Positions 25,130-35,617 of a stretch of 64,000 nucleotides of DNA are shown one piece after another. The translations under genes and the position numbers were made by a program. How positions within the stretch are numbered: the stretch's first letter is position 1; every line of letters begins with the position of its first letter. The stretch covers positions 493,501 to 557,500 of the forward strand of contig JARHVA010003262.1 of the NCBI GenBank assembly GCA_037957365.1, given 5' to 3'. This DNA is from Torreya grandis (taxonomy: Eukaryota > Streptophyta > Pinopsida > Cupressales > Taxaceae). The notes under the pieces are model-generated. The model made no database searches and had not been told where the DNA came from. It saw only the letters and a list, made by a program, of their open reading frames with translations.

Positions 25130-26720
25130 AAAATTAAGTGTGTTTTCTAATGAATTTTATAGGCATGCAATTAGATCTAGATGTGAGATCATGTTCCTTA
25201 GATCTTTGTAGAGATCCATCAAGGGATGATGATGAGGACTGGGCACACATAGCAGAGGTTAGCCTTAGTGTGGTGATGCACTTATAACATGTGATATGAG
25301 ATACATTAATGACTATGGATCTCATTGAGAGATGGGATCCAACCATAGATACCTTTGTCTTACTGACTAGCAAGATGACTATCTTGATAGAGGAGGTACA
25401 TAGGATCACATGGATATCGATTAAAGGGAATTGATATATCATATTGAGAGAGGAGACAGATGAGCACATGGAGCTTATATATGATGAGGATAATGCCTTT
25501 TCTAGGTGGCATGTTAGAGGGTTTAGCTATAGGCCATTATATCAGAGGGTCAGGGATGATCAAAGGTTGATGATGATGGTAGTCTCATGTTTTGCATTGC
25601 TATATTCAAGTAGTTGGTAGTTTCCATAACTATTACTAGGATCCTTGGTGGAGATGTTACTAGGTTAAATAGGTTTTAGGTGGGCACCTATTTTTTGGTT
25701 TAGATACATAGGGAGTTATGGGGGTCTTATGCTCACCAGAGATGTGGCATTAGTATAAGGTTTGTGTTGCATTGTTGGGCCTATGAACATATCTAGGTTC
25801 TAAGATTGATTGGTTTTCCATGGGAGAGATACACCAAGATGGACTTCAAGGTGGGTTTTATGTAGTGTAGGAGTGATTATGAGCTCACAAGACTTATAGG
25901 GGGTGTGTGAGACATTGATTGGTTTTGAGGATCATTAGAGGCCCTAATGGTTGGAGACATGGTTTGGAGGTCATATGTTGGCTTCCTAAGGTAGCCCCAT
26001 TATACTCAACATATTTTTATGATGTAAAGCCTAAGATCATCCATTTTGATAGGGATCATAGGTAGTTTAGGTTGGTATAGGGGATTCCAAATCTATTCCC
26101 AAGGTATAAGTGGGAGGATGCCAAGTTTTTGCTTCCAAAGCCATAACCATTAGAGCCAGCGTTTGATTATGAGGAGTTGTTTGATAGAGTAGAGATTAAT
26201 GGCATGGGTTTTGTTGATGTATACATGACATAGTATTAGGCCCTTTATACAGGTGTAGATTTTGGATGTGATGATAAGGGAAGGTAATCCATGGATGTAG
26301 ACCCAACTGGTGAGGGTCTATAGGTATAATTACATGGAGGTGGCCCTAATAAATAGGTAGGAGTGTTACTAGCTAATACAAAGGCATATGTCATAGCTTT
26401 ATAGGGGTAGGTGGCCATATTATAGGGATAGGTTACTATGTTACAGGATCAGGTGATGACTGTGACATGTGAGGGACACTACAATAGGACTACACTAGCC
26501 TTGGTGACCTAGGAGAGGGACACTTTGAGATAAAGGGGAAGAGGAGCTGTAACACTAACAAGACCAGTAGGTAGCATCTTTATGACATGGTACTTAGCCA
26601 ACATTAAGGATTTGCATTATTATGAGGCCATACTTCTAACACATTATCTAGAAGAGCCCCAATGGGGTGAGTATAGAGTCAGTTTGGTAAGTGGTGTATG
26701 TGTAGTGACTCTAGGTCAAT
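25130..26720 (+). pseudogene. decayed plant mobile domain (PMD) ORF, antisense within element B
   Basis: Plus-strand frames give pieces in PMD order. LIERWDPTIDTFVLLTSKMT, then EEVHRITWISIKG near 25,310-25,430, matches the conserved segment in which an ERW-x-P-x-T-x-TF motif is followed by G/S-E/K-M-T-I-T-x-E-D/E-V and a G-L-x-x-x-G-like turn. FSRWHVRGFSYRPLYQRVRD follows. Then WGSYAHQRCG and HCWAYEHI lie near 25,725-25,800, matching the W-G-x-A and W-A-W/Y-E-H motifs. A C-terminal stretch including HFDRDHR and YKWEDAKFLLPKP follows to about 26,200. Frames shift several times. PMD is an aminotransferase-like plant domain found in MAIN-type host proteins and in transposons. Here its location between integrase and 3' LTR, on the opposite strand, suggests an element-borne copy. 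Its function is not inferred. Confidence 0.65.
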
Positions 26721-26724
26721 GGGT

Positions 26725-28820
26725 TGATTTGGTGGGTGGATAAGAAGGCACCTTAGGAGGATAAGCACCAGATGGTAGTAGTTCCCTAGGGATATAGTTA
26801 TATGATATGATATATATAGATGCTTATGATTTTAATATTAGCCTATGAGCCAATGCAATGAGATGTATATGTTTTGAGAGAGAGATGCACATGATTATAT
26901 GTACTATTTATATTTTGATGAGACATTATGTGTATGATGTGATGATGATATATAGATGTGATTTTATGGTTCATGGTTCATGGTTTTGGTGTTTATGCTT
27001 ATGAGATATAGACTCACTAGCTTAGGCATGTTGTGATTATGGATAATGTTTATGATGAATGGTTATTGTTATATACATGGTTTTGATGTTTATGATTTAT
27101 GATTAGGGTAATGTTTTGATGATTTTATGTTTATAGTTTATTGTTATGATCATGAATTTATTTAATGTGTCTTATTTATGGTTATGGATATAATGTTATA
27201 ATGATGTGATTTTTATGGTTTACAATTATTTTATTGATGATAGTACATAAAGTAGGTTTAAATAACTAAACTAGACATGGGAAAAGAAATGAAAAGCATG
27301 AGACATATGTCTATGTGAAAAATGAAACAATTATGAGAGGGTAAAAAAATGCATGATTCTTCTTCATTGGCAAGGATGAAACCAAACCCAAAGTTAGATT
27401 ACCTTAAGAAACGTGATCCTTTTGATTGCTTCACAGTAGCATGCATTAGTTGGTACAAAGGTATATTTATCACATCATGTCAAGTGAGCTCTGGATCCCT
27501 TGATTTGTAGATGGTACCAAAGGGAGATAGGTGATAGGTGGTGTGAAGGGTAGTGTAACCTCTTGAGGTTTAGTTTGCCCCTTCTATAGGTGACCTAAGA
27601 ACCATAATAGACAATTCCATGTTTTAATGCAAGGAGCAGATTGATCGATTTAGGAAGTCTACTAATACCATATATATGAAAGATAATTGCAACTTTCTTG
27701 AGATAAGTTGTTTTTATTTTGATATAGAGTATTTTGATTACTTTATTCTGATATATTTATGAAGTTTATCGATGTAAGAAGCTTCAAATGATTGATTGGA
27801 AAAAATTTGACTTAGCCATCCTTCAAGGGAGTGGTCTAAGTTTAAGTTTTTTTATTTTAGTAGTTGTCCTTCAAGGGAGAAGTCTAACCTTTTTAATAAA
27901 TTCTAGTTTTGAGAAACTATCCTTCAAGGGAGCCATCTACATGCTAGAAATGTTTGACCCAAGTGATATTTAGGTATCCTAAATTGTTTTGATACTAGGC
28001 TAGACATGAAAAAGTCTATTTAGGTATAGAGGATTACCTTTATGAGGGCAAAACCTAGAGCACAAAAATATTAATGATAGGTGAAAGGGGGTGGTTTTAA
28101 TAGATAATGACCATGGGATTATATCTAATTAGGGATCAAAATTATCCATGAGAACCATAGTATGGGTAGAGATATGGTACCCATATTTAATACTAGGCTA
28201 TGATTGTGATGGTTAATCACATGGTTCTATGTTGTAATCAGTTGACCTCAAAGGGATAGGATGAGGGTGTGAGGAAGGTGAAAATATTGTAAATTAAAGG
28301 ATGAGATTAAGTTAGATAAAAGGTAAGTTTGATCCTTATTTAACAAAATAAAGGATGTAGATGCAAAGCATTGAGAGGCTTATGTTTGAGTTTTCCTACA
28401 AGAGAGGATAGATGATAAGCTCCTAATCCATACTTGTGGGTTATGATGTAGGTTCCAAGCCAATTGAAAGCAAACTTGCCTCACTATCTTTTCTCCATAT
28501 TGGTCACATGTTGATTTTACTTCAGGATAAGGTCTTTGATGTTGGATTTTCATTCTTTTAGGTGCTTATTATAGGCATGGTTGACTCATTCTTGATAGAC
28601 ATAAATATGGTTAAGCATTGATAGGTGGTGATCATCAAGTAGATCATGTTGTGTTAGATGCTCTTGATGATAATCACTCAAAAAATGATGTATTGTAAGG
28701 ATATGTGAAGAGAGGGAATCTAGAATTTGAGAGGAAATATCACCTATGCTTTGAAGACTAGTGAGAAAGGGGTAACACCCATAGAGGTTCAACTTCTAGT
28801 GTGATAGGCCCATAAAGTGG
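26725..28820. other. non-coding stretch between PMD ORF and integrase
   Basis: From 26,800 to 27,230 the sequence is a low-complexity mix of ATGTTTATG and GGTTATGG words. Near 27,819-27,940 the word CCTTCAAGGGAG occurs three times (about 27,830, 27,869 and 27,921), each inside a slightly longer shared context. No conserved protein domain is readable. A small plus-strand ORF at 27,788-27,973 spans those repeats and has no recognisable similarity. Confidence 0.4.
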
Positions 28821-28829
28821 AATGGATGT

Positions 28830-29425
28830 GCAAATGTTAATATTGACTAGAAACACTGACCACTTTGGTTAACATCTTAGAGTATTTTTTTAGAAGCTTG
28901 TACTTATCTATTTGATTGTGGATGATAAGGTAAGGAAAATCATAACTTGATGCCAAATGCATGGTAAAGACCTTGGACTTTTTTTTGTAAAGATTTGACA
29001 TTATTGGTGATGATATTATGTAGAAGATCAAAACAACAAATGATATGATGCTTAATAAAATCAACTATCTTTTTATCCTTGGTTGATATGAGAGGAAAAA
29101 CCTCCACCCACTTGGTAAAATACTTAGTGGTGGTGATGATGGAGTGGTGTTGTTATGAATAATGAGGATTGATTTCCCTAATGAGATCTAATCCCCATTA
29201 TGAGAAGGGTTAAAAGTCCCTCGATACTTGAAGGCATTGGGTTGGTGTGACTTAAATTAATGTGTTGTTGATATTTAACAACAATTATTTACATAATCAT
29301 AGCAGTCTTGGTTGAGGGTGGGCTAGAAGTAGGTAAGGTTAAGGCTACATTTAGTGGCAGCTATGCCACTAAAGTGTCCCCCACATATGCCATCATGTAT
29401 TTCATTGATAGCATGGAAAGCTTCA
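28830..29425 (-). pseudogene. pol: element B integrase relic
   Basis: Minus strand from 29,425: an HHCC-type N-terminal zinc region with INEIHDGICGGHFSG and then TYF, as in the Tat family pattern H-x-G-x-CG-x-H. This is followed near 29,130-29,050 by TTTKYFTKWVEVFPL and DKKIVDFIKHHI, matching the core strand with K-W-V-E-A. Later sequence to 28,837 is open but poorly conserved (KVFTMHLASSYDF). Several catalytic acidic residues cannot be placed. Integrase would insert the element cDNA. This copy is non-functional because of stops and frame changes. Confidence 0.65.
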
Positions 29426-29864
29426 TGGATGTGTAGGAAATGTAGAAAGAGGATGTTTAAACCATGTTTCTAAAGGATTACCCCTAGTATGGTATAAAAA
29501 GAGGCACTCTAAAAAAAGGCTCTTCAAGAATTCCTAAAGAGGTTGGGAGGAATGATGCCAAGGTTGAGATAGTAAAAGCTTTGGTCATAAAAAATGTCTA
29601 ATGGAGAGTCCTCCAAACTAAAAATGGTATGGAGGTTAGATTGGATATAAGAGGGTGTGATAAAATGATGAATGGTGACAAATAGTTTAGAATTGGATGG
29701 CTGAGATGGGATTTAAGAAGTAAAGGAATCCATTGTATCTATGAACTTGTTGGTGGATTGTGGAATAGATTGGATAAGGTAATGATCAAATAATGATAAG
29801 AATAAATATACTAACCATTTATAATATTTAAAGACATCATTATTAAAATTGTAGGATCCATTTA

Positions 29865-30085
29865 CCTAATTGACCACAAGTTAAGAATTTCCAAAGATAA
29901 ACAATCTTAACTCCCAAGGCTAAAGTGGTTTAGATACCTATTACTAGGGCTTCATACTCAGCTATATTATTGGTACACTCAAATTAATTTTTTAAATAAA
30001 TATGAAGAGGTTCAACATTAAGGGTAATGAGAATAAATTTATCACTCCCACTACACTGGCATTTTGAGTCATCAAAGAACATGGT
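29865..30085 (-). pseudogene. pol: second, archaeal-type RNase H (aRH) of element B
   Basis: The minus strand reads MFFDDSKCQCSGS, then a stretch ending in FECTNNIAEYEALVIGI, followed by LALGVKIVYL. This matches the Tat-lineage second RNase H, whose signature is F-D-G-S-K/A-x-x-x-G-x-G followed by C-T-N-N-x-A-E-Y-E-A-L and then L-G-x-x-x-L. The first catalytic Asp (in FDDSK) and the Glu of AEYEA are still visible. The domain lies between the Ty3-type RNase H and the integrase, as expected for Tat elements that acquired it. Two in-frame stops are present. It is the strongest evidence for the Tat assignment. Confidence 0.8.
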
Positions 30086-30279
30086 CATTTGGTGGGTGAC
30101 GTCCTATTGAGAAAGAGTTATGATAGACTTATCAGGGAATGCAAGAAAAAGGGGTTGATTTTATGGAAAAGAAGATTCAACCAATTGGTTGGTAATGACT
30201 TACCCTTTAATTGAATTTTATTGAAGGAGTTCAAGTTTAAACTCAGTTAGAAACATGAGCCACTTAGCCATACACTAGT

Positions 30280-30650
30280 TGTGTCATGATTTAGAGTTCA
30301 TGTACTTAAGTGGGTCGATGTGGGTAATGACAAAGGTTTTGTTTTTAAAGAGGTAATGACAAAGTTTGGTAGCCATGAAGACTAAGGAAAGGAAATTTTT
30401 TTTGGCATGGGTGTACCTAGTCTCATACTCTATAAGTGTTTGACTTATATAGTAGACAACTTGCTCTTTGTTTTGTTCATCATAGTGAGAGAGCATTGCC
30501 CATAAGGAATGGTCAGTGGTAGATATATAAAGGTATAAGGGTTGGTCATATTTAGGAGGGGTAAGAATATGTGGAGAAAGGAGGTACTCTTTGAGTGAAT
30601 CAAAGGTTTGTTGACATTCATTAGTCCACTTAAAAGATGTATCTTTCTTG
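30280..30650 (-). pseudogene. pol: element B RNase H, Ty3-type
   Basis: A minus-strand frame reads FKWTNECQQTFDSLKEYL, then PKYDQPLYLYI, then an ORF at 30,496-30,284 with NKEQVVYYISQTLIEYETRY, KKNFLSLVFMATKLCHYL and ITHIDPLKYM. These are the standard connection and RNase H segments of Ty3/gypsy pol. The RT thumb-connection precedes it without a clear break. In the cell this activity removes the RNA strand during reverse transcription. The stretch is unusually well preserved, about 120 codons with few stops. Confidence 0.8.
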
Positions 30651-30689
30651 AGAAGGTGGTGAAAGATTTGACATATATCTGATAACTAA

Positions 30690-31480
30690 GAGATGAAGTG
30701 AAATGGATTAGAGCTTCCCTTTTAAGCTATAGAGTTTCTTAAGGTGGGTTGGAGGTGGCATGTTAAGGATTGATATTATTTTGGTAGGGACTACTTTGAT
30801 TCCTAAAAGAGAGATAATAAAGATAAGAAGATTTCTAGATAGGAACCCAAAAACACATTTCTTGGGATTGAGTCAGACATGGAAATGTATTAGGTGTTTA
30901 AAGATAATTTTGAGAACTTCTAGATAATCATTTCAATTTATAGATTTGTTAAGGAGATCATCTACATAGTCTTCTATGATTTTTTGGATGATATCATGGA
31001 AGATGTAGGTCATCACATGCTGGTAAATTACTCCAACATTATTTAGACCAACTGACATGACCCTATAGTATAAGGTTCCCCATAGGGTGATGAAAGAATT
31101 CTTATGTTGATATTTAAGGGTAATCAATATTTTATTATATCCTAAGAAACCATCTATGAGGGATAAAATCTCATGGCTAGCTGTAAGATAAAAAGTCGAT
31201 CGATGTTAGGCAAAGGGAAGTCATCTTTTAGACAAGCAAGGTTGTGGTAAAGAAAGTCAATACAAAGGCAAAGTCCCCATATGGGCTTGGTCATGAGAAA
31301 AATGTTGGAAACCCATTATGGATAGTTGATGGGTTGGATTAAATTGATAGATAAGAGGTGTTGAAGCTCTTTTTTGACTAGAAGGGTGATGCAAGGGTGT
31401 ATCTTGTAAAACTTTTTCCTAATTGGCTAAGCCTCAAGATGGATGATGATGTTGTGGAGAGCTATGGAAGGGTTGATTCT
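30690..31480 (-). pseudogene. pol: element B reverse transcriptase
   Basis: The minus strand from about 31,470 reads PIRKKFYKIHPCITLLVKKE (N-terminal RT segment), then WVSNIFLMTKP, DFPLPNIDRL, SFITLWGTLYYRVMSVGLNN and the catalytic block IIEDYVDDLL at about 30,945-30,975, with the Y-V-D-D active site intact. Between 30,930 and 30,660 frames shift, but the palm-thumb continuation HFTSSLSDICQIFHHLLKKD is readable. Multiple stops and frameshifts show an inactive copy. RT copies the element RNA into DNA. Confidence 0.8.
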
Positions 31481-31489
31481 AGGCATATA

Positions 31490-32209
31490 TTGATAGGACA
31501 AAGAAAATTATATGCCTTGATAATGAATAAAGGAAGGGTAATCCTATTACTCAGAGGAATCTAAGGATTCACCACTATTTACAATGTAAAGGTTATCCTA
31601 AGTACCCAAGTTAACATTGATAGTGGATTCATTAAACATGGTTTGGTTCTCAAGAGGAATGGATTTGTGGATAGCAAAATCTCCTACACAAAGATAGGTG
31701 AGAATGGAATCATAATCCTAATCTTGGATGGTGTGGATGGTAGGATAATTGTTTTCTACCATTTTAGGATAAATCAGAGGAAAGGTTTTAGTTTGGCCAT
31801 CATTTTGATAGGTCAAGGGACCCAAACTAATGATATTGACTAAAAAAATTTAGGAGGAATGATTTGAAAATCCTTAGAAATTTAAAGAGGTGGGGTTGGT
31901 GAGGATGGAATGCCCTCATGAATGGTGGTGATGGGTTTGGGTGAATTGGTGGGTTCTTCTAGTGGTACAAACCTAAGGCCAAATAGCTCATGAGGTTTTT
32001 GGGTTTTGATCAAAGGTAAATCATAAGGTCTATGTTAATATAGATCAAGGTTGAATCCCTTATAGGCACACCTATGAAGGTACAATTAGAAAATTCTAGT
32101 TTGTCTAAATAGGAGAAATCAGAGGTATATGGTTAGGTAAAAGAGGTTGTAGAGGGTGTGAGAAGCAAATGATCAAGTCCCCCATAAATGAAATTTGGTT
32201 TGGTGATTG
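31490..32209 (-). pseudogene. element B protease-RT linker
   Basis: Minus-strand sequence between RT and the insertion point of the nested element. It is His/Pro/Ser-rich in its best frames and continues on the other side of the insertion at 46,340-46,640. No further domain is recognised. The plus-strand ORF at 31,643-31,843 has no recognisable similarity and is likely a shadow. Confidence 0.45.
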
Positions 32210-32214
32210 AGAAG
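32210..32214. repeat. target-site duplication AGAAG, left copy
   Basis: AGAAG directly precedes the TG start of the 5' LTR and recurs exactly at 46,335-46,339. Five bases is the usual target duplication for LTR retrotransposons. Confidence 0.75.
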
Positions 32215-32334
32215 TGATGAGGCCACCAATTTCTTCATTTTATAGCCTCATCCATACTTAGTATATGTCTTTTATGATGTGAATCCCATAACTATTTGTG
32301 ACTTATGAAAATGAATGAATGAAGTTATGATTTT

Positions 32335-32347
32335 GTATGTATGTATG

Positions 32348-32394
<47 letters not shown>

Positions 32395-32513
32395 GTATAT
32401 ATATATGTATATGTATATATATATGTATATGTATATATGTATATATATGTATATGTATATATATATATGTATATATATATATATACACACACATACATAC
32501 ATACATATATATG
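32335..32513. repeat. TA/TATG microsatellite inside the 5' LTR
   Basis: TATG units pass into TA and TATATG units and end in ACAC/ATAC. The same site in the 3' LTR (45,050-45,084) is a pure TA run of about 35 bp. The difference of about 144 bp explains most of the length difference between the LTRs. ORFs made of Tyr, Ile, Cys and Met across it are artefacts. Confidence 0.95.
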
Positions 32514-32619
32514 TTATGAATTATTGATGTTTTTTCTTGATTGAATTATATTTATGTGACTTTATTTAACAAGAATTTGAAGGGTCATATAAGGTTGCAT
32601 AATCTTGCTAGGTTGTATT

Positions 32620-32890
32620 CACTACAAGCTACTCATAACAGTTATAGGCTTTACCTATAGGTTAACTTCAACCACTACAGAGTCCTTGTAGTAACTATAG
32701 GCTTCAACTACAAGTTGATTGTAACCACTGTAGAGTGCTCATAAAAACTATATGATTCACCTATAGGTTATTTTTATCCACTACAGAGTGCTTGTAGTAA
32801 TTGTAGGCTTCACCTATAGGTTTCTCATAGACACTAAAGAGTGCTCATAGAAACTATAATCTTCACCTATAGGTTGTACATAGACACTAT
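32620..32890 (+). repeat. 53-bp tandem subrepeats in the 5' LTR
   Basis: The word CACTA starts at 32,620, 32,673, 32,726, 32,779, 32,832 and 32,885, an exact 53-bp period. Each unit has the order CACTACAGAGTG, then GTAACTATAGGCTTCAC, then the palindrome CCTATAGG (variably mutated). The 3' LTR has the same array with one shortened unit (CACTA at 45,195, 45,281, 45,334, 45,387 and 45,440). Confidence 0.92.
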
Positions 32891-33786
32891 GTAAAATAGA
32901 GATAATTTTTATCAGATCTAAAAGACATATCAAGCTATCTTGGGAACTAAAGGGATGATTGGAAAGAATCATAGTTGTTTTATAGATTCCCTACATGAAA
33001 TTAAATATTAGATGTGCTACCAAAGATGAGAAAGACAAGGATAATGAGAAGAGACAAAAATAAATAAAACAACAAAATAGTATGCATTGTATTTAACCCA
33101 ATCAAGCCTAAAAAAAGTAACTTTGGTTACTAACTAATTGAAGGTTGATTGGGGTATTTTATAAAGTGTTTGTATTTTTTCCTAGTTTTGTGTCTTTGAT
33201 TAAGAGTTACTAAATTTCCTTCTGTATTTAATGGTAGAACCTAGATCAAATTAGGAGTTAGTTAATTTGAATAGATAATAGTAAAAGTATTGGAATTATA
33301 GCATTTCACTTTAAATATTGTAACTTTATGTAATAATCTTTAGTTGCTACATAATTGAGTAATGAGAAGGTTGATTTTGTAAAAGATTTGTGAATTATCT
33401 CAAAGAAGGATTTGAACTCAGTTTTGAATGAGGAAGGGCCCCCTCATAAGGAGTTGTAGGGAAGATCCTGACCCTCTTTAGATTTAGTGTATTGTGTAAG
33501 ATGATTTTATTATTAGTTTGATTATGTAAGTGTGATGCATATGTGATTCTACTATGTGAATTATTTCTATATTTCTATTTTCATAAACTTTTAAAAGTAT
33601 AATTATCTAGTGAATTCAATATAAGTTCAATGTAATGCAACTAGTAAAACAAGTTGATTTGTCAATAAATAATGCATATATAGTGCCAACATACTTCAAA
33701 AAGTGTACACACCTTGGGTTGATAATTAATTTTAATCAAACTTAAGATTCTAGTATTCACTAGGTAATTAGTCTACACCAATATTT

Positions 33787-33804
33787 TAGTTTCGTTACCA
33801 GGGA
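33787..33804 (+). promoter_or_regulatory. primer-binding site, tRNA-Asp type
   Basis: TAGTTTCGTTACCAGGGA matches 12 of 18 positions of the Asp-tRNA-complementary site TGGCGCCGTTGCCGGGGA known from Tat/Athila-clade elements. Five of the six differences are C-to-T or G-to-A transitions. It lies 3 bp past the 5' LTR end. Confidence 0.7.
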
Positions 33805-33888
33805 GGGTGTCAAATATTGTTTATAAAATCAATCATTATTTTTTATAATAATGGTTAATGTAGTATTATACATAGCTAAGAAATTCAA

Positions 33889-34003
33889 GTGAGGACACTA
33901 TAATGTCTTATGCTAGATGTCTAAGTTCCTAGACATATAGTTCTAGCTGGACAAGTCGAGTGAGGGCACTATGGTGTCTTATGCTAGATGTCTAAGTTTC
34001 TAA
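33889..34003 (+). repeat. 71-bp-period direct repeat in the leader
   Basis: GTGAGG(A/G)CACTAT followed by TGTCTTATGCTAGATGTCTAA occurs from 33,889 and again from 33,960. The two copies are nearly identical over about 43 bp. Confidence 0.85.
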
Positions 34004-34100
34004 AAGTAAATGGTGAATAATTTACTTAGTTCATATTTATAGAACTTATTTCTTGCAAAAGTGATTTATTTTATGAAAAAAATTCTTTTAATTTTCCTTC

Positions 34101-34203
34101 TTTCATTTCCTACTTTCTAGGATAATTTTTTCGCTTTCATTTCCTACTTTCTAGAATAATATTATTGCTTTCACTCTTATTTTTTAGGATAATTTTCCTA
34201 CTT
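34101..34203 (+). repeat. 34-bp tandem repeat, three units, in the leader
   Basis: TTTCATTTCCTACTTTCTAG and then ATAAT starts at 34,101, 34,135 and (diverged) 34,169. The period is exactly 34 bp. It is a T/C-rich array upstream of gag. Confidence 0.85.
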
Positions 34204-34329
34204 TGAGTAGACAATTTTTACTAATTTCTAGAATTAGAATTTCAATTCTTGTTATTTTGATTTTTACACTCCTTTATTTCTACATTATTTTTAATCAGTG
34301 TAAAATAACCCCCTAGAACACACCAAAAA

Positions 34330-35617
34330 TGAAAAAAAAAACTAACCTTATGAAGGAAGGGATAGAATAGCTAAAGGAGTGGCATAACATTTATGAAGAG
34401 AGAAATAGATTATAGAGAGAGATTCTTACCAAAAAATACATAGGTTATTGTAAAAAAACAAACAAAAATACCTATAACAAATAATAATCCTTTTGAAGAA
34501 TATACCATAAGCTAGAATGCTCTTGAAGAAGAGAACAATAAAAACTGAAGGGGGCAGCTTGCAGAAGAAGCATTATTGACTATGAGAAAGGAAACACAAT
34601 TAGAAGAAGCATTAGATGAGCTAGTAATAAGAAATGAATGAGAGGAACTAAATGACCAAACACTTTGGAGAGTAACATATTTAAAACATTTCAACAAGGC
34701 TTTCTTGATCAAATTAGAAGAATCTTAGGTTAATCTTTAGACCTTTCATCTAGTAAAAATATTGAGGATCAATAGATAAAAATTTACTATCATGTTGACC
34801 AAGGGATTGATATAAAATTTAAGGATGAGATCTTGAGTACCTTTGGTATCCATATCACAATAAAATCCATCATGAGTATAGAAGGAGACTTTTTGGATGC
34901 CAATGGGACTCTAGACATAGTCATTATTGAATTTCGTATTCTAGATGCAATAGATGTAACATAAATGAAAAATATCCCATGCTCAACATTACCCAATTTT
35001 ATAGGTACATTATCAGAAGACCTAGATACATTATTTTTCAAATTTTATATCCTCTATAGAAGCTATGAATATAGGTAGGATGCATATAAATTAAAACTTT
35101 TTCTAGCTACTCTCAAATACTTAGCACTTCGCTGGTTCATGGGACTGGGTAGTAATTCAGTTCGCACTTGGGAGGACATGAAAAAGAAATTTTTGGCCAA
35201 GTATCAGTAATATGGAAGAGAGAAGGTATATAAAAATGACATATTTATGATGACTCAAGAAGGGGATGAATCTTTTGAAGATTATGTTGAGTAGTTCATT
35301 TTTAGTATACAAAAATTCAAACAAAGTACATTGAGAGAAGAACCTTTAAAACTCATCTTCCTGAAAAGAGTTAGAGAATATTGTCTAGAATCGTTAGACC
35401 TAATGAGTGGAGGGAATATTTCCCACCTACCATTCATATATATCAAAGAGTTAAACAAGAATTATTCTAGATCTTCCATAAACAAATTTAGGGGCAACAA
35501 GCTCTCATTTGCAGTTGCAAATGGCCTATCAAAAACTAAAGTTAGTAACCTATTACAAGACATGAAACTTTTTCCACCTAATTTCATATCCTACACTCAA
35601 GATAAAATCAAATAGCT
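34330..35617 (+). pseudogene. gag: gag of the nested OTA element
   Basis: A plus-strand frame shows a poorly conserved N-terminal part (34,330-34,960) followed by a clear Ty3/gypsy Gag core: LPNFIGTLSEDLDTLFFKF near 34,985-35,040, KLKLFLATLKYLALRWFMGL near 35,092-35,150, TWEDMKKKFLAKY near 35,167-35,205, FMMTQEGDESFEDYVE to 35,295, and SGGNISHLPF near 35,408. The last 94 codons (35,331-35,615) are open and end at a TAG stop after KDKIK-like residues. The capsid pattern with A-L-x-WF and TW-x-x-M-K-x-x-F-x-x-KY is diagnostic. Scattered TAG and TAA stops (for example YEYR-stop, FEDYVE-stop) show decay. Gag builds the particle that houses reverse transcription. Confidence 0.85.

Larger units (their letters stand above)
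32215..33783 (+). mobile_element. 5' LTR of the nested OTA element
   Basis: Begins TGATGAGGCCACCAATT and aligns with 44,932-46,334 end to end. It contains a TA/GTATAT microsatellite (32,335-32,513) and a 53-bp subrepeat array (32,620-32,890). The end reads ACACCAATA. The stretch matching the other LTR continues through AATA, beyond the nearest CA. Confidence 0.85.

Noticed and set aside
25134..25469. Minus-strand 111-codon ORF at 25.1-25.5 kb
   Set aside because: It lies opposite the plus-strand plant mobile domain segment, which has the recognisable motifs, so the minus ORF is a shadow.
30933..31127. Intact small gene at 30.9-31.1 kb
   Set aside because: The sequence is the catalytic part of the element B reverse transcriptase. 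It is an open fragment of a pseudogene, not a separate gene.
32272..32544. ORFs on both strands at 32.3-32.5 kb
   Set aside because: They translate the microsatellite inside the 5' LTR of the OTA element.
32620..32890. CRISPR-like array of regularly spaced repeats
   Set aside because: The 53-bp period covers the whole unit with no unique spacers. It is a tandem subrepeat in a plant LTR, and the context is eukaryotic.
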